From: an uncultured Pseudomonadota bacterium
GTDB taxonomy: Bacteria; Pseudomonadota; Gammaproteobacteria; Steroidobacterales; Steroidobacteraceae
Assembly (NCBI GenBank): GCA_937920275.1
Contig: CALGVD010000018.1
Span: 1-64,000 of the forward strand
Length of the DNA stretch: 64,000 nucleotides
Direction: 5' to 3'
A model generated the notes under the pieces. That model worked only from the letters and a program-made list of their open reading frames with translations. It made no database searches and was not told the DNA's origin. The translations under genes were made by a program, and so were the position numbers. Positions 9,003-17,538 of this stretch are shown one piece after another (the stretch's first letter is position 1; the number at the start of each line of letters is the position of its first letter).

Positions 9003-10664
9003 ATGTCTGCGCCCGCTCCCACCCTCGTCCCCGTGTTGCGCGATCTGGCTGCGACCCCGTTCGAGGCACAGGTCATCGCAGCGCTGCCGGTGGACGCAGA
9101 CGACGACCCAACGCCGCGTGCGGTGCCCGGTGTGTCGCTCAGCCGAGCAAGGCCGACGCCGGTCGTGTCGCCGCAGCTGCTCGCGTGGTCGGACGCCTTG
9201 GGCGAGGAACTGGGACTCGCGCGACCGGCTCCGGGCAGCGCGGCGCTCGCGATACTCGCGGGCAACGCCCTGGCGCCCGGCATGCAGCCCTATGCCGCCC
9301 GCTACGGCGGTCATCAGTTCGGCCGTTGGGCAGGGCAACTCGGTGACGGTCGGGCCATCACACTCGGCGAATTGCCAAGTCCGATGGGTGACGGCGCGGG
9401 CGCGACCGCCTACGAGCTGCAGCTCAAGGGCGCTGGGATGACCCCTTATTCACGCCATGCCGATGGCCGGGCGGTGCTGCGATCGAGCCTGCGCGAGTTC
9501 GTGTGCAGCGAAGCGATGCACGCGCTCGGGGTGCCGACCACACGGGCGTTGAGTCTGGTCGGAACCGGTGAGGCGGTGCTGCGCGACATGTTCTACGACG
9601 GCAATGCCCGCACCGAGCCCGGGGCGATCGTCTGCCGGGTGGCGCCGACCTTCCTGCGTTTCGGCAACTACGAGATCCACGCTGCATTCGGCGAGCGGGA
9701 ATCTTTGCAAAGATTGGTAGCACACACCTTGCGTCGGCACTATCCGCACATCGACGCGAGCGACCCGGCCGCACCGCTGCACTGGCTCAGCGAGGTCTGT
9801 GAGCGGACCGCGGTCATGGTCGCGCATTGGATGCGGGTCGGATTCGTCCATGGGGTGATGAACACCGACAACATGTCGATCCTCGGCTTGACGCTCGATT
9901 ACGGTCCGTACGGCTTCCTCGAGGGCTACGATCCGCAGTGGACACCGAACACCACCGATGCGGCCGGTCGGCGCTATGCCTATGGTCAGCAGCCACAGAT
10001 CGCCCTTTGGAACCTGTCACGGCTCGCGGGGGCGTTGCGGCCGTTGGTCGACGGAGACGACGGATTACATGCGGCGCTCGAGCGCTACCGCGATGTCTTC
10101 GGTCGTGCCCATCGGACGATGTCGGCCGCCAAACTCGGACTCGGATCCTTGGCGGAGCCGGGTGATGTCGAGTGGCTCGATGAGTTGTACGGTCTGCTCG
10201 CAGCCACCGAGACCGACATGCCGATCTTCTTCCGTCAGCTATCCGCGTTGGTGCCGGGCGTTGGTGCGGCCTCGGCTCGGGGTGATGACGCCGCGCTGCT
10301 CGCGCCGGTGCGGGCGGCGCTCTACGATCCTGACACGCTTGATGCTGCGCTCGCGGCGCGGTGGCGACAGTGGCTGTCGCGCTGGCAGCGACGGATCACC
10401 CACGACCTCACACACGAGAAGTCATCCGCAGAACTGATCGTGGCCCGTATGGATGCGGTCAATCCGCTCTACCTGCCCCGTAACTATCTTGCGCAAGAGG
10501 CGATCGATGCAGCGGAGCAGGGCGATCTCGCGCCGCTCCAAGCGCTGATGCGGGTGCTGCAGCGCCCATACGCGGCGCAAGCCGGCTGCGAGGCGTACGC
10601 CGCACGACGACCCGAATGGGCTCGCCAGCGACCGGGGTGTTCTGCGCTCTCCTGCAGCTCTTGA
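9003..10664 (+). CDS. selO: Protein adenylyltransferase SelO (YdiU family)
   Basis: SelO is a pseudokinase-fold enzyme that binds ATP upside-down and transfers AMP to Ser, Thr or Tyr of target proteins, with a role in redox homeostasis. The 553-residue protein carries the family blocks in order: RYGGHQFGRWAGQLGDGRA, ELQLKGAGMTPYSR, DGRAVLRSSLREF, VAPTFLRFGNYE, GFVHGVMNTDNMSILG and LDYGPYGFLEGYDP. The NTDN and DYGP aspartates are the metal and catalytic residues in characterised members. The C terminus reads GCSALSCSS: a cysteine stands where eukaryotic SelO has selenocysteine, and it is thought to form a regulatory disulfide. Length is a little above E. coli YdiU. The following cobalamin riboswitch begins a new transcription unit. 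Confidence 0.95.
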   Translation: MSAPAPTLVPVLRDLAATPFEAQVIAALPVDADDDPTPRAVPGVSLSRARPTPVVSPQLLAWSDALGEELGLARPAPGSAALAILAGNALAPGMQPYAARYGGHQFGRWAGQLGDGRAITLGELPSPMGDGAGATAYELQLKGAGMTPYSRHADGRAVLRSSLREFVCSEAMHALGVPTTRALSLVGTGEAVLRDMFYDGNARTEPGAIVCRVAPTFLRFGNYEIHAAFGERESLQRLVAHTLRRHYPHIDASDPAAPLHWLSEVCERTAVMVAHWMRVGFVHGVMNTDNMSILGLTLDYGPYGFLEGYDPQWTPNTTDAAGRRYAYGQQPQIALWNLSRLAGALRPLVDGDDGLHAALERYRDVFGRAHRTMSAAKLGLGSLAEPGDVEWLDELYGLLAATETDMPIFFRQLSALVPGVGAASARGDDAALLAPVRAALYDPDTLDAALAARWRQWLSRWQRRITHDLTHEKSSAELIVARMDAVNPLYLPRNYLAQEAIDAAEQGDLAPLQALMRVLQRPYAAQAGCEAYAARRPEWARQRPGCSALSCSS

Positions 10665-10718
10665 CCCGCGCAAGTGTTCTGCGGGGCGTGATTGACGCAC
10701 CGCGTGCTCGTCGGTAGA

Positions 10719-10931
10719 GTCACAGGCGTTGGTGAGGTGCCTGTGTCGGATCCTCCGAAGCAGGTGAAACGGGAAGTCGGTGAGTGGCCTTGCGCCACGA
10801 TTCCGGCACTGCCCCCGCAACGGTAAGCGAGGCAGGGCGATATCAAAGCCACTGCGGCCTAGAGGCCGTGGGAAGGCGTCGCCCGGTGGATGACCACCCT
10901 CGCGAGTCCGGAGACCGGCCTCTCCTCCAGA
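10719..10931 (+). promoter_or_regulatory. Cobalamin (B12) riboswitch aptamer
   Basis: The segment shows the conserved string of the AdoCbl-type riboswitch. An outer stem (CACAGGC at 10721 pairing with GCCTGTG at 10739) is followed by GTGAAACGGGAA near 10764, GGCACTGCCCCCGCAAC near 10805, the B12 box GCCACTG at 10848-10854, GGGAAGGC at 10870-10877 and AGTCCGGAGACCGGCC at 10905-10920. Spacing and order match the class closely. It lies in the 497-bp gap after selO and faces the membrane-protein gene at 11162, which it most likely represses when cobalamin is plentiful. Aptamer ends are approximate. Confidence 0.95.
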
Positions 10932-11073
10932 CATGTCGCGCACGGGTGGATTGCGCGGGGAGGTCGTCGGTGTCGAACATCCTTCGCCCCTTCAAGCAGC
11001 CGGTCATCCGGGCTGCGGACCTGTGCCCGTCGCAGCCGTCGGCGGCTCTGGGCGTATCCACCCCGACACATTC

Positions 11074-11120
11074 GATCGCCGTCCTGCGGCGATCCCTGTA
11101 GGCCCGGCAGCGGACCGGGC
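11074..11120 (+). promoter_or_regulatory. Two hairpins between riboswitch and start codon (possible expression platform)
   Basis: GATCGCCG (11074-11081) pairs with CGGCGATC (11087-11094) around a 5-base loop. GCCCGG (11102-11107) pairs with CCGGGC (11115-11120) and is followed by ATGTTTTC. The second could be a weak intrinsic terminator in the riboswitch expression platform; the T-run has only four bases, so control at translation is equally possible. The ribosome-binding site GAGGGA lies downstream at 11145-11150 and is outside both stems. Confidence 0.45.
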
Positions 11121-11161
11121 ATGTTTTCACGATACGTTTTCAACGAGGGAGTCCGACCAAG

Positions 11162-11713
11162 ATGATCCGAAGCGACAAGAATTTTTGGGCTCTGGCGCTT
11201 GCGCTGGGGTTGGTGATGTTCGTGACCCGCGTGGGTCACTTCGGCGAGTACGGCGGTCCGCCGGACGCGTCTTGGGCCGTGTTCTTCTTGGCGGGCCTCT
11301 GGTTGCGGGACGCGCGGATGTTCCCGGCGTTCTTCGCGCTCGGGTGGGGCGCCGATCTTGCCGCGTTCTCGCTCGGCACGCCGAACCTCGCGTTCTCCCC
11401 CGCGTACCTCTTCCTTCTTCCCGCCTACGGTGCGTTGTGGGCCGCAGGCCAGTGGGTGGCGTCCCGTGCTGAGCACCGCCTGCCACGCGTGGCGGCAGCG
11501 GTACTGGGGTCGGCAGCCGTCGCTTTCACGGTCGCCAATCTGGGGATGTATCTGATGGCCCCGCCCGCGGCTTCGACGGGGCTCGGGTCTTTCGCCGCGC
11601 AGGTGGCGGGCTGGTTCCCCGGATATCTCTTGACGATGTCGGTCTATGTGGCGTCAGGGCTTCTGATCGCCGCTCTGCTTTCGGTCCGTCGCTCGGCGCT
11701 CGCCCAGCGCTGA
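11162..11713 (+). CDS. Putative B12-regulated membrane importer, BtuM-like
   Basis: A 183-residue, very hydrophobic protein with about six membrane segments, directly under a cobalamin riboswitch. Size, topology, the PDASWAVFFLAGL segment in the second helix region and the FSPAYLFLLPAYGALW segment around residues 78-93 resemble BtuM, a solitary S-component-type vitamin B12 transporter of Gram-negative bacteria. If correct, it moves cobalamin across the inner membrane without an ABC partner. In characterised BtuM a conserved cysteine (about residue 80) binds the cobalt ion; this protein has no cysteine anywhere, and Ala77 stands just before FSPAY where I would expect it. The start is backed by GAGGGA 11 bases upstream. 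A B12-regulated cobalt transporter is the main alternative. The regulation is firm; the transport role is inferred. Confidence 0.65.
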   Translation: MIRSDKNFWALALALGLVMFVTRVGHFGEYGGPPDASWAVFFLAGLWLRDARMFPAFFALGWGADLAAFSLGTPNLAFSPAYLFLLPAYGALWAAGQWVASRAEHRLPRVAAAVLGSAAVAFTVANLGMYLMAPPAASTGLGSFAAQVAGWFPGYLLTMSVYVASGLLIAALLSVRRSALAQR

Positions 11714-11733
11714 CACGGCCCTTGAATCTGCCC

Positions 11734-11761
11734 GGGCTCCAGTCGAGATCGACTGGAGCCC
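11734..11761. terminator. Long perfect hairpin between convergent genes
   Basis: GGGCTCCAGTCGA (11734-11746) is the exact reverse complement of TCGACTGGAGCCC (11749-11761), two bases apart. It sits between the stops of the BtuM-like gene and the oppositely oriented TorF-family gene, where a bidirectional terminator is expected. There is no T-run on either side, so it may instead block 3' exonucleases or depend on Rho. Confidence 0.5.
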
Positions 11762-11781
11762 GCGGCGAGACGCTTAAGCGA

Positions 11782-12486
11782 TCACCAAGGCAGGGTGGTC
11801 GCGACCGTGAATTGGATCTTGCCTTCTGAGGTGAACACATCACCCGGTGTTCCGTCGGTCTCGCTCAGATCGCTGCCGTCGATCCACTTCAAGGCGAGCG
11901 CGAAATTGCCCAGCGACTTCGTCACGCCGATCGAGTAATCGAGGTAGCCGTCCCCGTAGGCGTCATCCCAGTAATCGCCGTCGCTACGGCCGACATGCAG
12001 GACGAGACTGAAATCGTTCGGCAACGGAAGCTCCGCGTTGACTTCCATGTAGGTCGCGCTCAAGCCCGTGTTGCTGAAGTCGTCCGCGTACCAGAACTTG
12101 CCGGATATGGCCTTGTAGGACACGCCGGCGTAGAACTCACCGAAGTCGACCTTGTCGCCGCCCGGGTTGAAGTTGTACTGGACATAGCCGATGTCGAAGC
12201 CGCCGTCCTCACCGATGGACCCGCGGTAACCACCGAGCAGGTCCCACTCGAGATCGGACTTGGTGTCGGGTCCGAAATCGACATTGCTGACCCAAGCGCC
12301 GAGGTAGAACCCTGACTCGCTCTCCCAGTCGAGGCTCGCTTGCAGCGCAGGGTCGCGTGCCGTCTGGGTGATGCCGCGGAAATCGTAATCGGAGGCGAGA
12401 GTGAGCGTCGAACTGATCTCCGCCTGCGCGATCGATGCCGATCCGATGGCGAATGCGAGCGCGGCAAGTGGGGCTGGGTGTTTCAT
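11782..12486 (-). CDS. TorF-family outer-membrane protein
   Basis: A 234-residue protein with a clear signal peptide (MKHPAPLAALAFAIGS, cleavage after AQA) followed by alternating beta-strands rich in Tyr, Trp, Gly and Asp and ending in the aromatic-terminated TLPW, typical of an outer-membrane beta-barrel. The start of the mature protein, EISSTLTLASDYDFRGITQT, and the repeated strand pattern match the TorF (Gcw_chp) family of putative porins. The solute is unknown. It stands alone, convergent with the B12-regulated gene; upstream lie 176 bp of non-coding sequence shared with the divergent nuclease gene. Confidence 0.82.
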   Translation of the reverse strand: MKHPAPLAALAFAIGSASIAQAEISSTLTLASDYDFRGITQTARDPALQASLDWESESGFYLGAWVSNVDFGPDTKSDLEWDLLGGYRGSIGEDGGFDIGYVQYNFNPGGDKVDFGEFYAGVSYKAISGKFWYADDFSNTGLSATYMEVNAELPLPNDFSLVLHVGRSDGDYWDDAYGDGYLDYSIGVTKSLGNFALALKWIDGSDLSETDGTPGDVFTSEGKIQFTVATTLPW

Positions 12487-12662
12487 GCAATCGTCCTCTG
12501 AGGTGGATGGTCCGTCTTGATCGGAGCAAACGCCGTGCCAGCGTTTTACGGTGGCTTAGCCTGTCCTAGCCGACATTTTAGCGCGTTTTCTGCACCGCAT
12601 TGGTGCGGCGCATGTCGCTTGCGCCGGACGACGGTGCATCAGGCGCTGTTAGACTTACGGCG

Positions 12663-14147
12663 ATGAACGGCACCACAGACCTCGGACGACACGGACCGGG
12701 GCCAACCGGGTTTGACGGTCCGGTCGCCTTCGTCGATGTCGAGACCACGGGCGGTCATCCCGCTTGGCATCGGGTCACCGAGGTCGCGGTGGTCGGGATG
12801 TCCCGCGGTGAGATCGAGTGGGAGTGGAGCACGCTGGTCAACCCGGGCACCGGCATCCCGCCCTCCATCCAACGACTCACCGGCATCTCGGATGAGATGG
12901 TCGCCGATGCCCCGCCGTTCGCGGCGGTCGCCGACGAATTGCGGTCGCGTCTCGCAGGACGGCGTTTCGTGGCCCATAATGTCCGGTTCGATTACGGATT
13001 CCTGCGCGCCGAGTTCCGCCGCGCTGGGCAGGCCTTCACCGCGCCGCTCGCGTGCACGGTCCGCCTGTCGCGTGAGCTCTACCCCGCGGAGGCGCGTCAT
13101 AACCTCGACGCCTTGATCGCCCGCCACGGACTGCAGTGTGCATCGCGCCATCGCGCGCTGCCTGATGCCCAGGTGCTCGCCCAATTATGGCGTGCCTGGC
13201 GTGCCGATCGGCCCGCCGAGACCTTGGAAGCAGCCCTCGAGCGGGTCGGTCGACGACCGTCGTTGCCTTCGCAGTTGCCGCCGGAGCTGGTGGATGACCT
13301 GCCGGAAGCCTGTGGTGTCTACCGCTTCTTCGGCGAGGGTGACGCGTTGCTCTATGTGGGCAAGGCCCTGAACCTGCGCGAACGGGTACTCGGTCATTTC
13401 GGCGCAGCGACCCGGGATGCCAAATCGCAACGGCTGAGCGCGCAACTGCGCCGAATCGAGTGGACGGAGACGGCGGGTGAGTTGGGCGCCTTGTTGCTCG
13501 AGGCGCGGCTCGTCCGTGAGCTGCAGCCCGTCTACAACCGCCGCCTACGCGGCGGCGAGCGCTGGACCTGGCTGTTCGGCGACGACGCCGCGCCCCCGCG
13601 GCTGTCTGCGCTCGAGGGTCCGCTGCCGAGCGGCGATGCCTTCGGTCTCTACGCGTCGTCGCGACAAGCCCGCAATGCGCTCACGAAGCTCGCGCGCGAG
13701 TCCCGTTTGTGCCTGAAGGTCCTCGGGCTCGAGACCGGCTCACCGGGATCCTGCTTCGGCCACCAGATCGATCGTTGCAGCGGGGCCTGCGTCGGCGCGG
13801 AGAGCGCGGCGAAGCACCTGTTGCGTGTCAAGCTCGCGCTCGCCCCGCAGAAGTTGCGCGCTTGGCCTTACCGTGGGGCGGTCGCTTTGGAGGAGACCGG
13901 CGTGCAGGGACTGCGTCAATGGCATGTCATCGATGGTTGGCATTATTTGGGCACCGTCCACCCGGACGCCGTGGCGGACGCGGTTCCGGAGGTCGCTGAC
14001 GGTGAGACGGGTCGCTTCGATCGATTGCTCGATAAAGCGGGCGTACCCGCGGGTTTCGATCCCGATGTGTACCGGATCTTGGCGCGCCATCTGACCGGCT
14101 CTCGCAAGGGGCTGCGGCCTTGGCCACCGGGGCGGGTCGATGGCTGA
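12663..14147 (+). CDS. Exonuclease (DnaQ-like) / GIY-YIG endonuclease fusion
   Basis: Two nuclease domains in one chain of about 494 residues. Residues 20-185 form a DEDD 3'-5' exonuclease like the DNA polymerase III epsilon subunit: Exo I FVDVETTG (D25, E27), Exo II AHNVRFDYGFL and Exo III HRALPDA. Residues 215-300 form a GIY-YIG domain of the UvrC/Cho type: CGVYRFF, LLYVGKALNLRERV and the metal-binding Glu region LLLEARLVRELQPVYN. A CFGHQIDRCSGACVG cysteine cluster follows, as in UvrC-like proteins. A role in repair incision and trimming is plausible. I chose ATG 12663; in-frame starts at 12612 (ATG) and 12600 (TTG) would add residues before any domain. Its end overlaps rlmKL by 8 bp, implying translational coupling. 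Confidence 0.88.
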   Translation: MNGTTDLGRHGPGPTGFDGPVAFVDVETTGGHPAWHRVTEVAVVGMSRGEIEWEWSTLVNPGTGIPPSIQRLTGISDEMVADAPPFAAVADELRSRLAGRRFVAHNVRFDYGFLRAEFRRAGQAFTAPLACTVRLSRELYPAEARHNLDALIARHGLQCASRHRALPDAQVLAQLWRAWRADRPAETLEAALERVGRRPSLPSQLPPELVDDLPEACGVYRFFGEGDALLYVGKALNLRERVLGHFGAATRDAKSQRLSAQLRRIEWTETAGELGALLLEARLVRELQPVYNRRLRGGERWTWLFGDDAAPPRLSALEGPLPSGDAFGLYASSRQARNALTKLARESRLCLKVLGLETGSPGSCFGHQIDRCSGACVGAESAAKHLLRVKLALAPQKLRAWPYRGAVALEETGVQGLRQWHVIDGWHYLGTVHPDAVADAVPEVADGETGRFDRLLDKAGVPAGFDPDVYRILARHLTGSRKGLRPWPPGRVDG

Positions 14148-16413
14148 GCTGCGGCAGTTCCTGGCGAGTGTGCCGCGTGGTTGCGGCGATCTGCTGGCGC
14201 GGGAACTCGCGGCGTTCGGAGCGCTCGATATCCGTGAGCGCGGCAACGCGGTGGCGTTCACCGGCACCTTGGAGGTCGCGTATCGCACCTGCCTGCATTC
14301 GTGGGTGGCGGCGCGGGTGTTCCTCGAGATCGCCCGGTTCGAGGCGGCCGACGATGCGGCGATCTATGCGGCGCTTCGTGGCTTGGACTGGCCAGCGCAT
14401 GTCGATCCATCGCTCACGCTGGCCTGCGAGTGGAGCGGGCGTCATCCGGCGGTGACGAACACGCATTACGGCACGCTGCGTCTCAAAGATGCCATCTGCG
14501 ACACCCTGCGCGAGCGTTCAGGTACCCGTCCGGACATCGCGACCGAGTGTCCGGGCGTCCGTATCCACGCCCATGCCTTCGGCACCAAGGTGACGGTGTC
14601 GATCGACCTCGCGGGTGAAGGCCTGCACCGCCGCGGTTGGCGCGGCGAGACGGGCGAGGCGCCGCTGCGCGAGAACGTCGCAGCAGGGATCCTGCTGCGC
14701 GCGGGTTGGCCCGCGCTGGCCGGCGAGGGTGCGGCGTTCCTCGACCCGATGTGCGGCTCGGGGACCTTGGTCATCGAAGCGACCCGCATGGCGATCGGGT
14801 CGGCTGCGAACCTGCGACGGCGCTATTTCGGGTTCTTGGGCTGGCGTGGTCATGACGCCCCGTTGTGGGCGTCGCTGGTCGCCGCAGCGCAGCGCCAGGC
14901 GGAGACGGGCCTCGCCCAGCGGCTCGCCGCCGGCGCGCCACCGTACCGCGGGCGCGACCTCGATGCGCGGCTGATCCGCGAGGCGCGGGTCAATGCCGCC
15001 CATGCCGGGGTGGCCGAGATCACGCGCTTCGACCAGGGTCCGCTCGCCGAGGCGCGCAGCGAAGGTGCGCTGCGCGGACTGCTCTGCACCAATCCGCCTT
15101 GGGGCTTGCGGCTGGGTGACGCGGCCGCGGCACGGGCGGTGCACGCGGAACTCGGTGCTGTCCTGCGTGGGCATTTCGGTGGCTGGCAGGCCGCGGTGCT
15201 GACGGGCGATCCTGCGCTCGGGTTGGAGCTCGGGTTGCGTGCCACGCGCGTGCACACGCTCTGGAACGGCGCCCTCGAGTGCCGGTTGCTGCGCATCAAG
15301 ATCGATGAGTCAGCCGTCCGCGACCTGCGGCCGGGCGGCGGCAACGGTCCGCAACTCGGGCCGAGGATCGATCCGGCGCTCGCTGCGACCCCGGGTGCGC
15401 AGATGTTCGCGAACAGACTGCGCAAGAACCTCAAACAGCGGGCGGCGTGGCTCAAGCGCGAGGGCGTGAGTTGCCACCGCATCTACGACGCCGACATGCC
15501 CGAGTATGCGTTCGCGATCGATCTCTACACGGAGGAGTCAGCAGACGCGGCGACCTCGAGTGCAGCCGATGGTCGCTGGCTCGTGGTGCAGGAGTACGAG
15601 GCCCCGTACGACATCCCCGAAGAGTCGGTGCGCCGCCGCCGCAGCGAGGCGCTGGCGGGTCTGCTCGAGGCGACCGGAGTGCCCGCCGCGCGCGTCCGGC
15701 TGCGCACCCGCAGGCGTCACAAGCGCGGTGAGCAATACGCGCGCCGCGAGGGCGATGCAGAGCAGTTGGTCGTGCGCGAGGGCGGGCTGCGGTTCCGCGT
15801 GAATCTCGGCGACTATCTCGACACCGGGCTGTTCCTCGATCACCGTCTGACCCGCGGTCGCTTGCGATCTGCGGCGAAGGGCGCCCGGTTCCTGAATCTT
15901 TTCGCCTACACCGGCACGGCGACGGTCTACGCCGCAGCGGGCGGGGCACGCGACACCACCACGGTCGACCTGTCGGCCACCTATCTCGATTGGGCCCGGG
16001 CCAACCTCGCCCTCAACGGTTTCGATGGCCCGCAGCACAGACGGGTGCAGGCCGATGTCCGTGAGTGGTTGCGTACGGCCTGCGCCCAGGGCGAGCGATA
16101 CGATCTCATCTTCTGCGACCCGCCGACGTTCTCCAACAGCAAACGCATGGCGGGGGTGTTCGATGTGCAGCGTGACCATGCGGTGCTCATCGATGACTGC
16201 ATGGCGCTGCTCGCCCCGGGTGGGCTGTTGGTGTTCTCGACCAATGCCCAACGCTTCCGCTTGGATCCTGCCTTGCCGCAACGGTATGCCGTGCGTGACA
16301 TCAGCCGCGACACGCTGCCGGCCGACTACCTGCGGAACGGCAACATCCATGCCTGCTTCGAGATACGCGAGCCCGTCGCGGCCGGGCCTCGGTCATCTTC
16401 CACGCCGCGCTAG
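14140..16413 (+). CDS. rlmKL: Bifunctional 23S rRNA methyltransferase RlmKL
   Basis: RlmKL methylates 23S rRNA at G2445 (m2G) and G2069 (m7G) during assembly of the large ribosomal subunit. The 757-residue protein has an N-terminal THUMP domain (about residues 45-155), a first methyltransferase domain with DPMCGSGTL near 205 and the catalytic TNPPWG near 315, a linker, and a second methyltransferase domain with FLNLFAYTGTATVYAA near 585 and FCDPPTFSNSKRM near 660. Length matches the fused gammaproteobacterial form (about 700 residues) rather than separate RlmK and RlmL. It overlaps the upstream nuclease gene by 8 bp. Confidence 0.95.
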   Translation: MAELRQFLASVPRGCGDLLARELAAFGALDIRERGNAVAFTGTLEVAYRTCLHSWVAARVFLEIARFEAADDAAIYAALRGLDWPAHVDPSLTLACEWSGRHPAVTNTHYGTLRLKDAICDTLRERSGTRPDIATECPGVRIHAHAFGTKVTVSIDLAGEGLHRRGWRGETGEAPLRENVAAGILLRAGWPALAGEGAAFLDPMCGSGTLVIEATRMAIGSAANLRRRYFGFLGWRGHDAPLWASLVAAAQRQAETGLAQRLAAGAPPYRGRDLDARLIREARVNAAHAGVAEITRFDQGPLAEARSEGALRGLLCTNPPWGLRLGDAAAARAVHAELGAVLRGHFGGWQAAVLTGDPALGLELGLRATRVHTLWNGALECRLLRIKIDESAVRDLRPGGGNGPQLGPRIDPALAATPGAQMFANRLRKNLKQRAAWLKREGVSCHRIYDADMPEYAFAIDLYTEESADAATSSAADGRWLVVQEYEAPYDIPEESVRRRRSEALAGLLEATGVPAARVRLRTRRRHKRGEQYARREGDAEQLVVREGGLRFRVNLGDYLDTGLFLDHRLTRGRLRSAAKGARFLNLFAYTGTATVYAAAGGARDTTTVDLSATYLDWARANLALNGFDGPQHRRVQADVREWLRTACAQGERYDLIFCDPPTFSNSKRMAGVFDVQRDHAVLIDDCMALLAPGGLLVFSTNAQRFRLDPALPQRYAVRDISRDTLPADYLRNGNIHACFEIREPVAAGPRSSSTPR

Positions 16414-16445
16414 CCACTGTCAGCCGGCCTGCGTATCGTGGTGGT

Positions 16446-17522
16446 ATGACCACCGTCCTGCGTCTCGCCTTGCTCGCGTCTTTGCTGACCGTCGCCGCCT
16501 GCAGCCGTAGCGGGACGACCGCCGCTCCGCCGACGGCCTCCATGACCGTCACGGTCGCCGAGGCCGCGCGCCGCAGCGTGCAGCGCGAAGTGGTCGCCTC
16601 CGGTTCGGTCGCCGCTTGGCAAGAGATGTCGCTCGGGGTCGAGTTGTCTGGGCTGCGCATCGCCGATGTGCGGGTCGAGCCCGGCGCCCAGGTGGTCGCC
16701 GGTCAGGCGTTGCTCGAACTTGACCGTCGGACGCTCGACATCCAGGCGCGGCAGGCCGAGGCGAGTCTCGCCCAGGCGCGGGCGGCTCTCGAACTCGCCC
16801 GTGCGCAATCGGCGCGCGGCGAGACCCTGCTGGCACAGAACCTCATCTCGGGCGCCGACCACGATGGACTGCGGGCCAATCGTTCACAAGCCGAAGCCCA
16901 ACTCGCCGCAGCGGAAGCCGAGCGTGATGCCGCGCGGCTGAGGCTCGGTTTTGCGACCTTGCGTGCCCCTGACGCGGGCGTCATCTCGGCGCGCAACGCG
17001 CAGCCCGGACAGATCGTGTCAGCCGGCACCGAGTTGTTGCGGCTCATCCGTCGCGGTCGTCTCGAATGGCGGGGCGAGGTCGCTGAGATCGATCTGCCGA
17101 AGGTCAAGGTCGGCGCGACGGTCGAGCTGCGGGCGCCCGACGGTTCAAAGGTCGCCGGGATCATCCGGGCGGTGTCGCCGGGCATCGACCCCAAGACCCG
17201 CGCGGCGCTCATCTATGCCGATCTGCCGTCGCCGGGCGCGCTGCGCGCCGGCATGTTCGCGGAAGGGCGCCTCGCCGTCGGTCGTGCGGAGGTGAGCGTG
17301 GTGCCGCGCGAGTCGGTGGTGTTCCGTGACGGCTACCCGTTCGTGTTCGTGCTCGGCGAGGGTGATCGGGTCGCGCAGCGGCGCATCGAGACCGGAGCCG
17401 CCGAGGGCGATCTGCTCGAGGTCCGCTCGGGTCTCTCGCCGGGTGACCGGGTCGTCGTGCGAGGTGCGGGGTTCTTAGGTGACCGCGACCTGGTGAAGGT
17501 CGTCGACGGCGCCGGATCCTGA
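16446..17522 (+). CDS. RND efflux periplasmic adaptor lipoprotein (membrane fusion protein)
   Basis: A HlyD/AcrA-type adaptor of 358 residues that links an inner-membrane RND pump to an outer-membrane channel. The first 19 residues are a lipoprotein signal ending in the lipobox LTVAAC, so the mature protein is acylated and anchored at the inner membrane. Then come a first barrel-sandwich half (VEPGAQVVAGQALLELD), an alpha-helical hairpin rich in Ala, Gln and Arg (about residues 100-160), the second barrel half (APDAGVISARNAQPGQIV) and beta-barrel and membrane-proximal domains. It is 16 bp ahead of the pump gene, clearly an operon. No TolC-like gene or regulator lies next to it, so the channel must come from elsewhere. 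Confidence 0.93.
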   Translation: MTTVLRLALLASLLTVAACSRSGTTAAPPTASMTVTVAEAARRSVQREVVASGSVAAWQEMSLGVELSGLRIADVRVEPGAQVVAGQALLELDRRTLDIQARQAEASLAQARAALELARAQSARGETLLAQNLISGADHDGLRANRSQAEAQLAAAEAERDAARLRLGFATLRAPDAGVISARNAQPGQIVSAGTELLRLIRRGRLEWRGEVAEIDLPKVKVGATVELRAPDGSKVAGIIRAVSPGIDPKTRAALIYADLPSPGALRAGMFAEGRLAVGRAEVSVVPRESVVFRDGYPFVFVLGEGDRVAQRRIETGAAEGDLLEVRSGLSPGDRVVVRGAGFLGDRDLVKVVDGAGS

Positions 17523-17538
17523 GCCGGGACGCCTCGCC

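Noticed and set aside
10665-10685. Small stem CCCGC/GCGGG after selO as a terminator
   Set aside because: Five pairs with an 11-base loop and no T-run; too weak to call.
10784-11101. Short open frames in the selO-BtuM gap
   Set aside because: They lie in the cobalamin riboswitch and its leader; the base pattern is explained by the RNA structure.
12600-12662. TTG or ATG starts for the nuclease fusion upstream of 12663
   Set aside because: They add 17-21 residues without a domain and have no good ribosome-binding site; kept only as alternatives.
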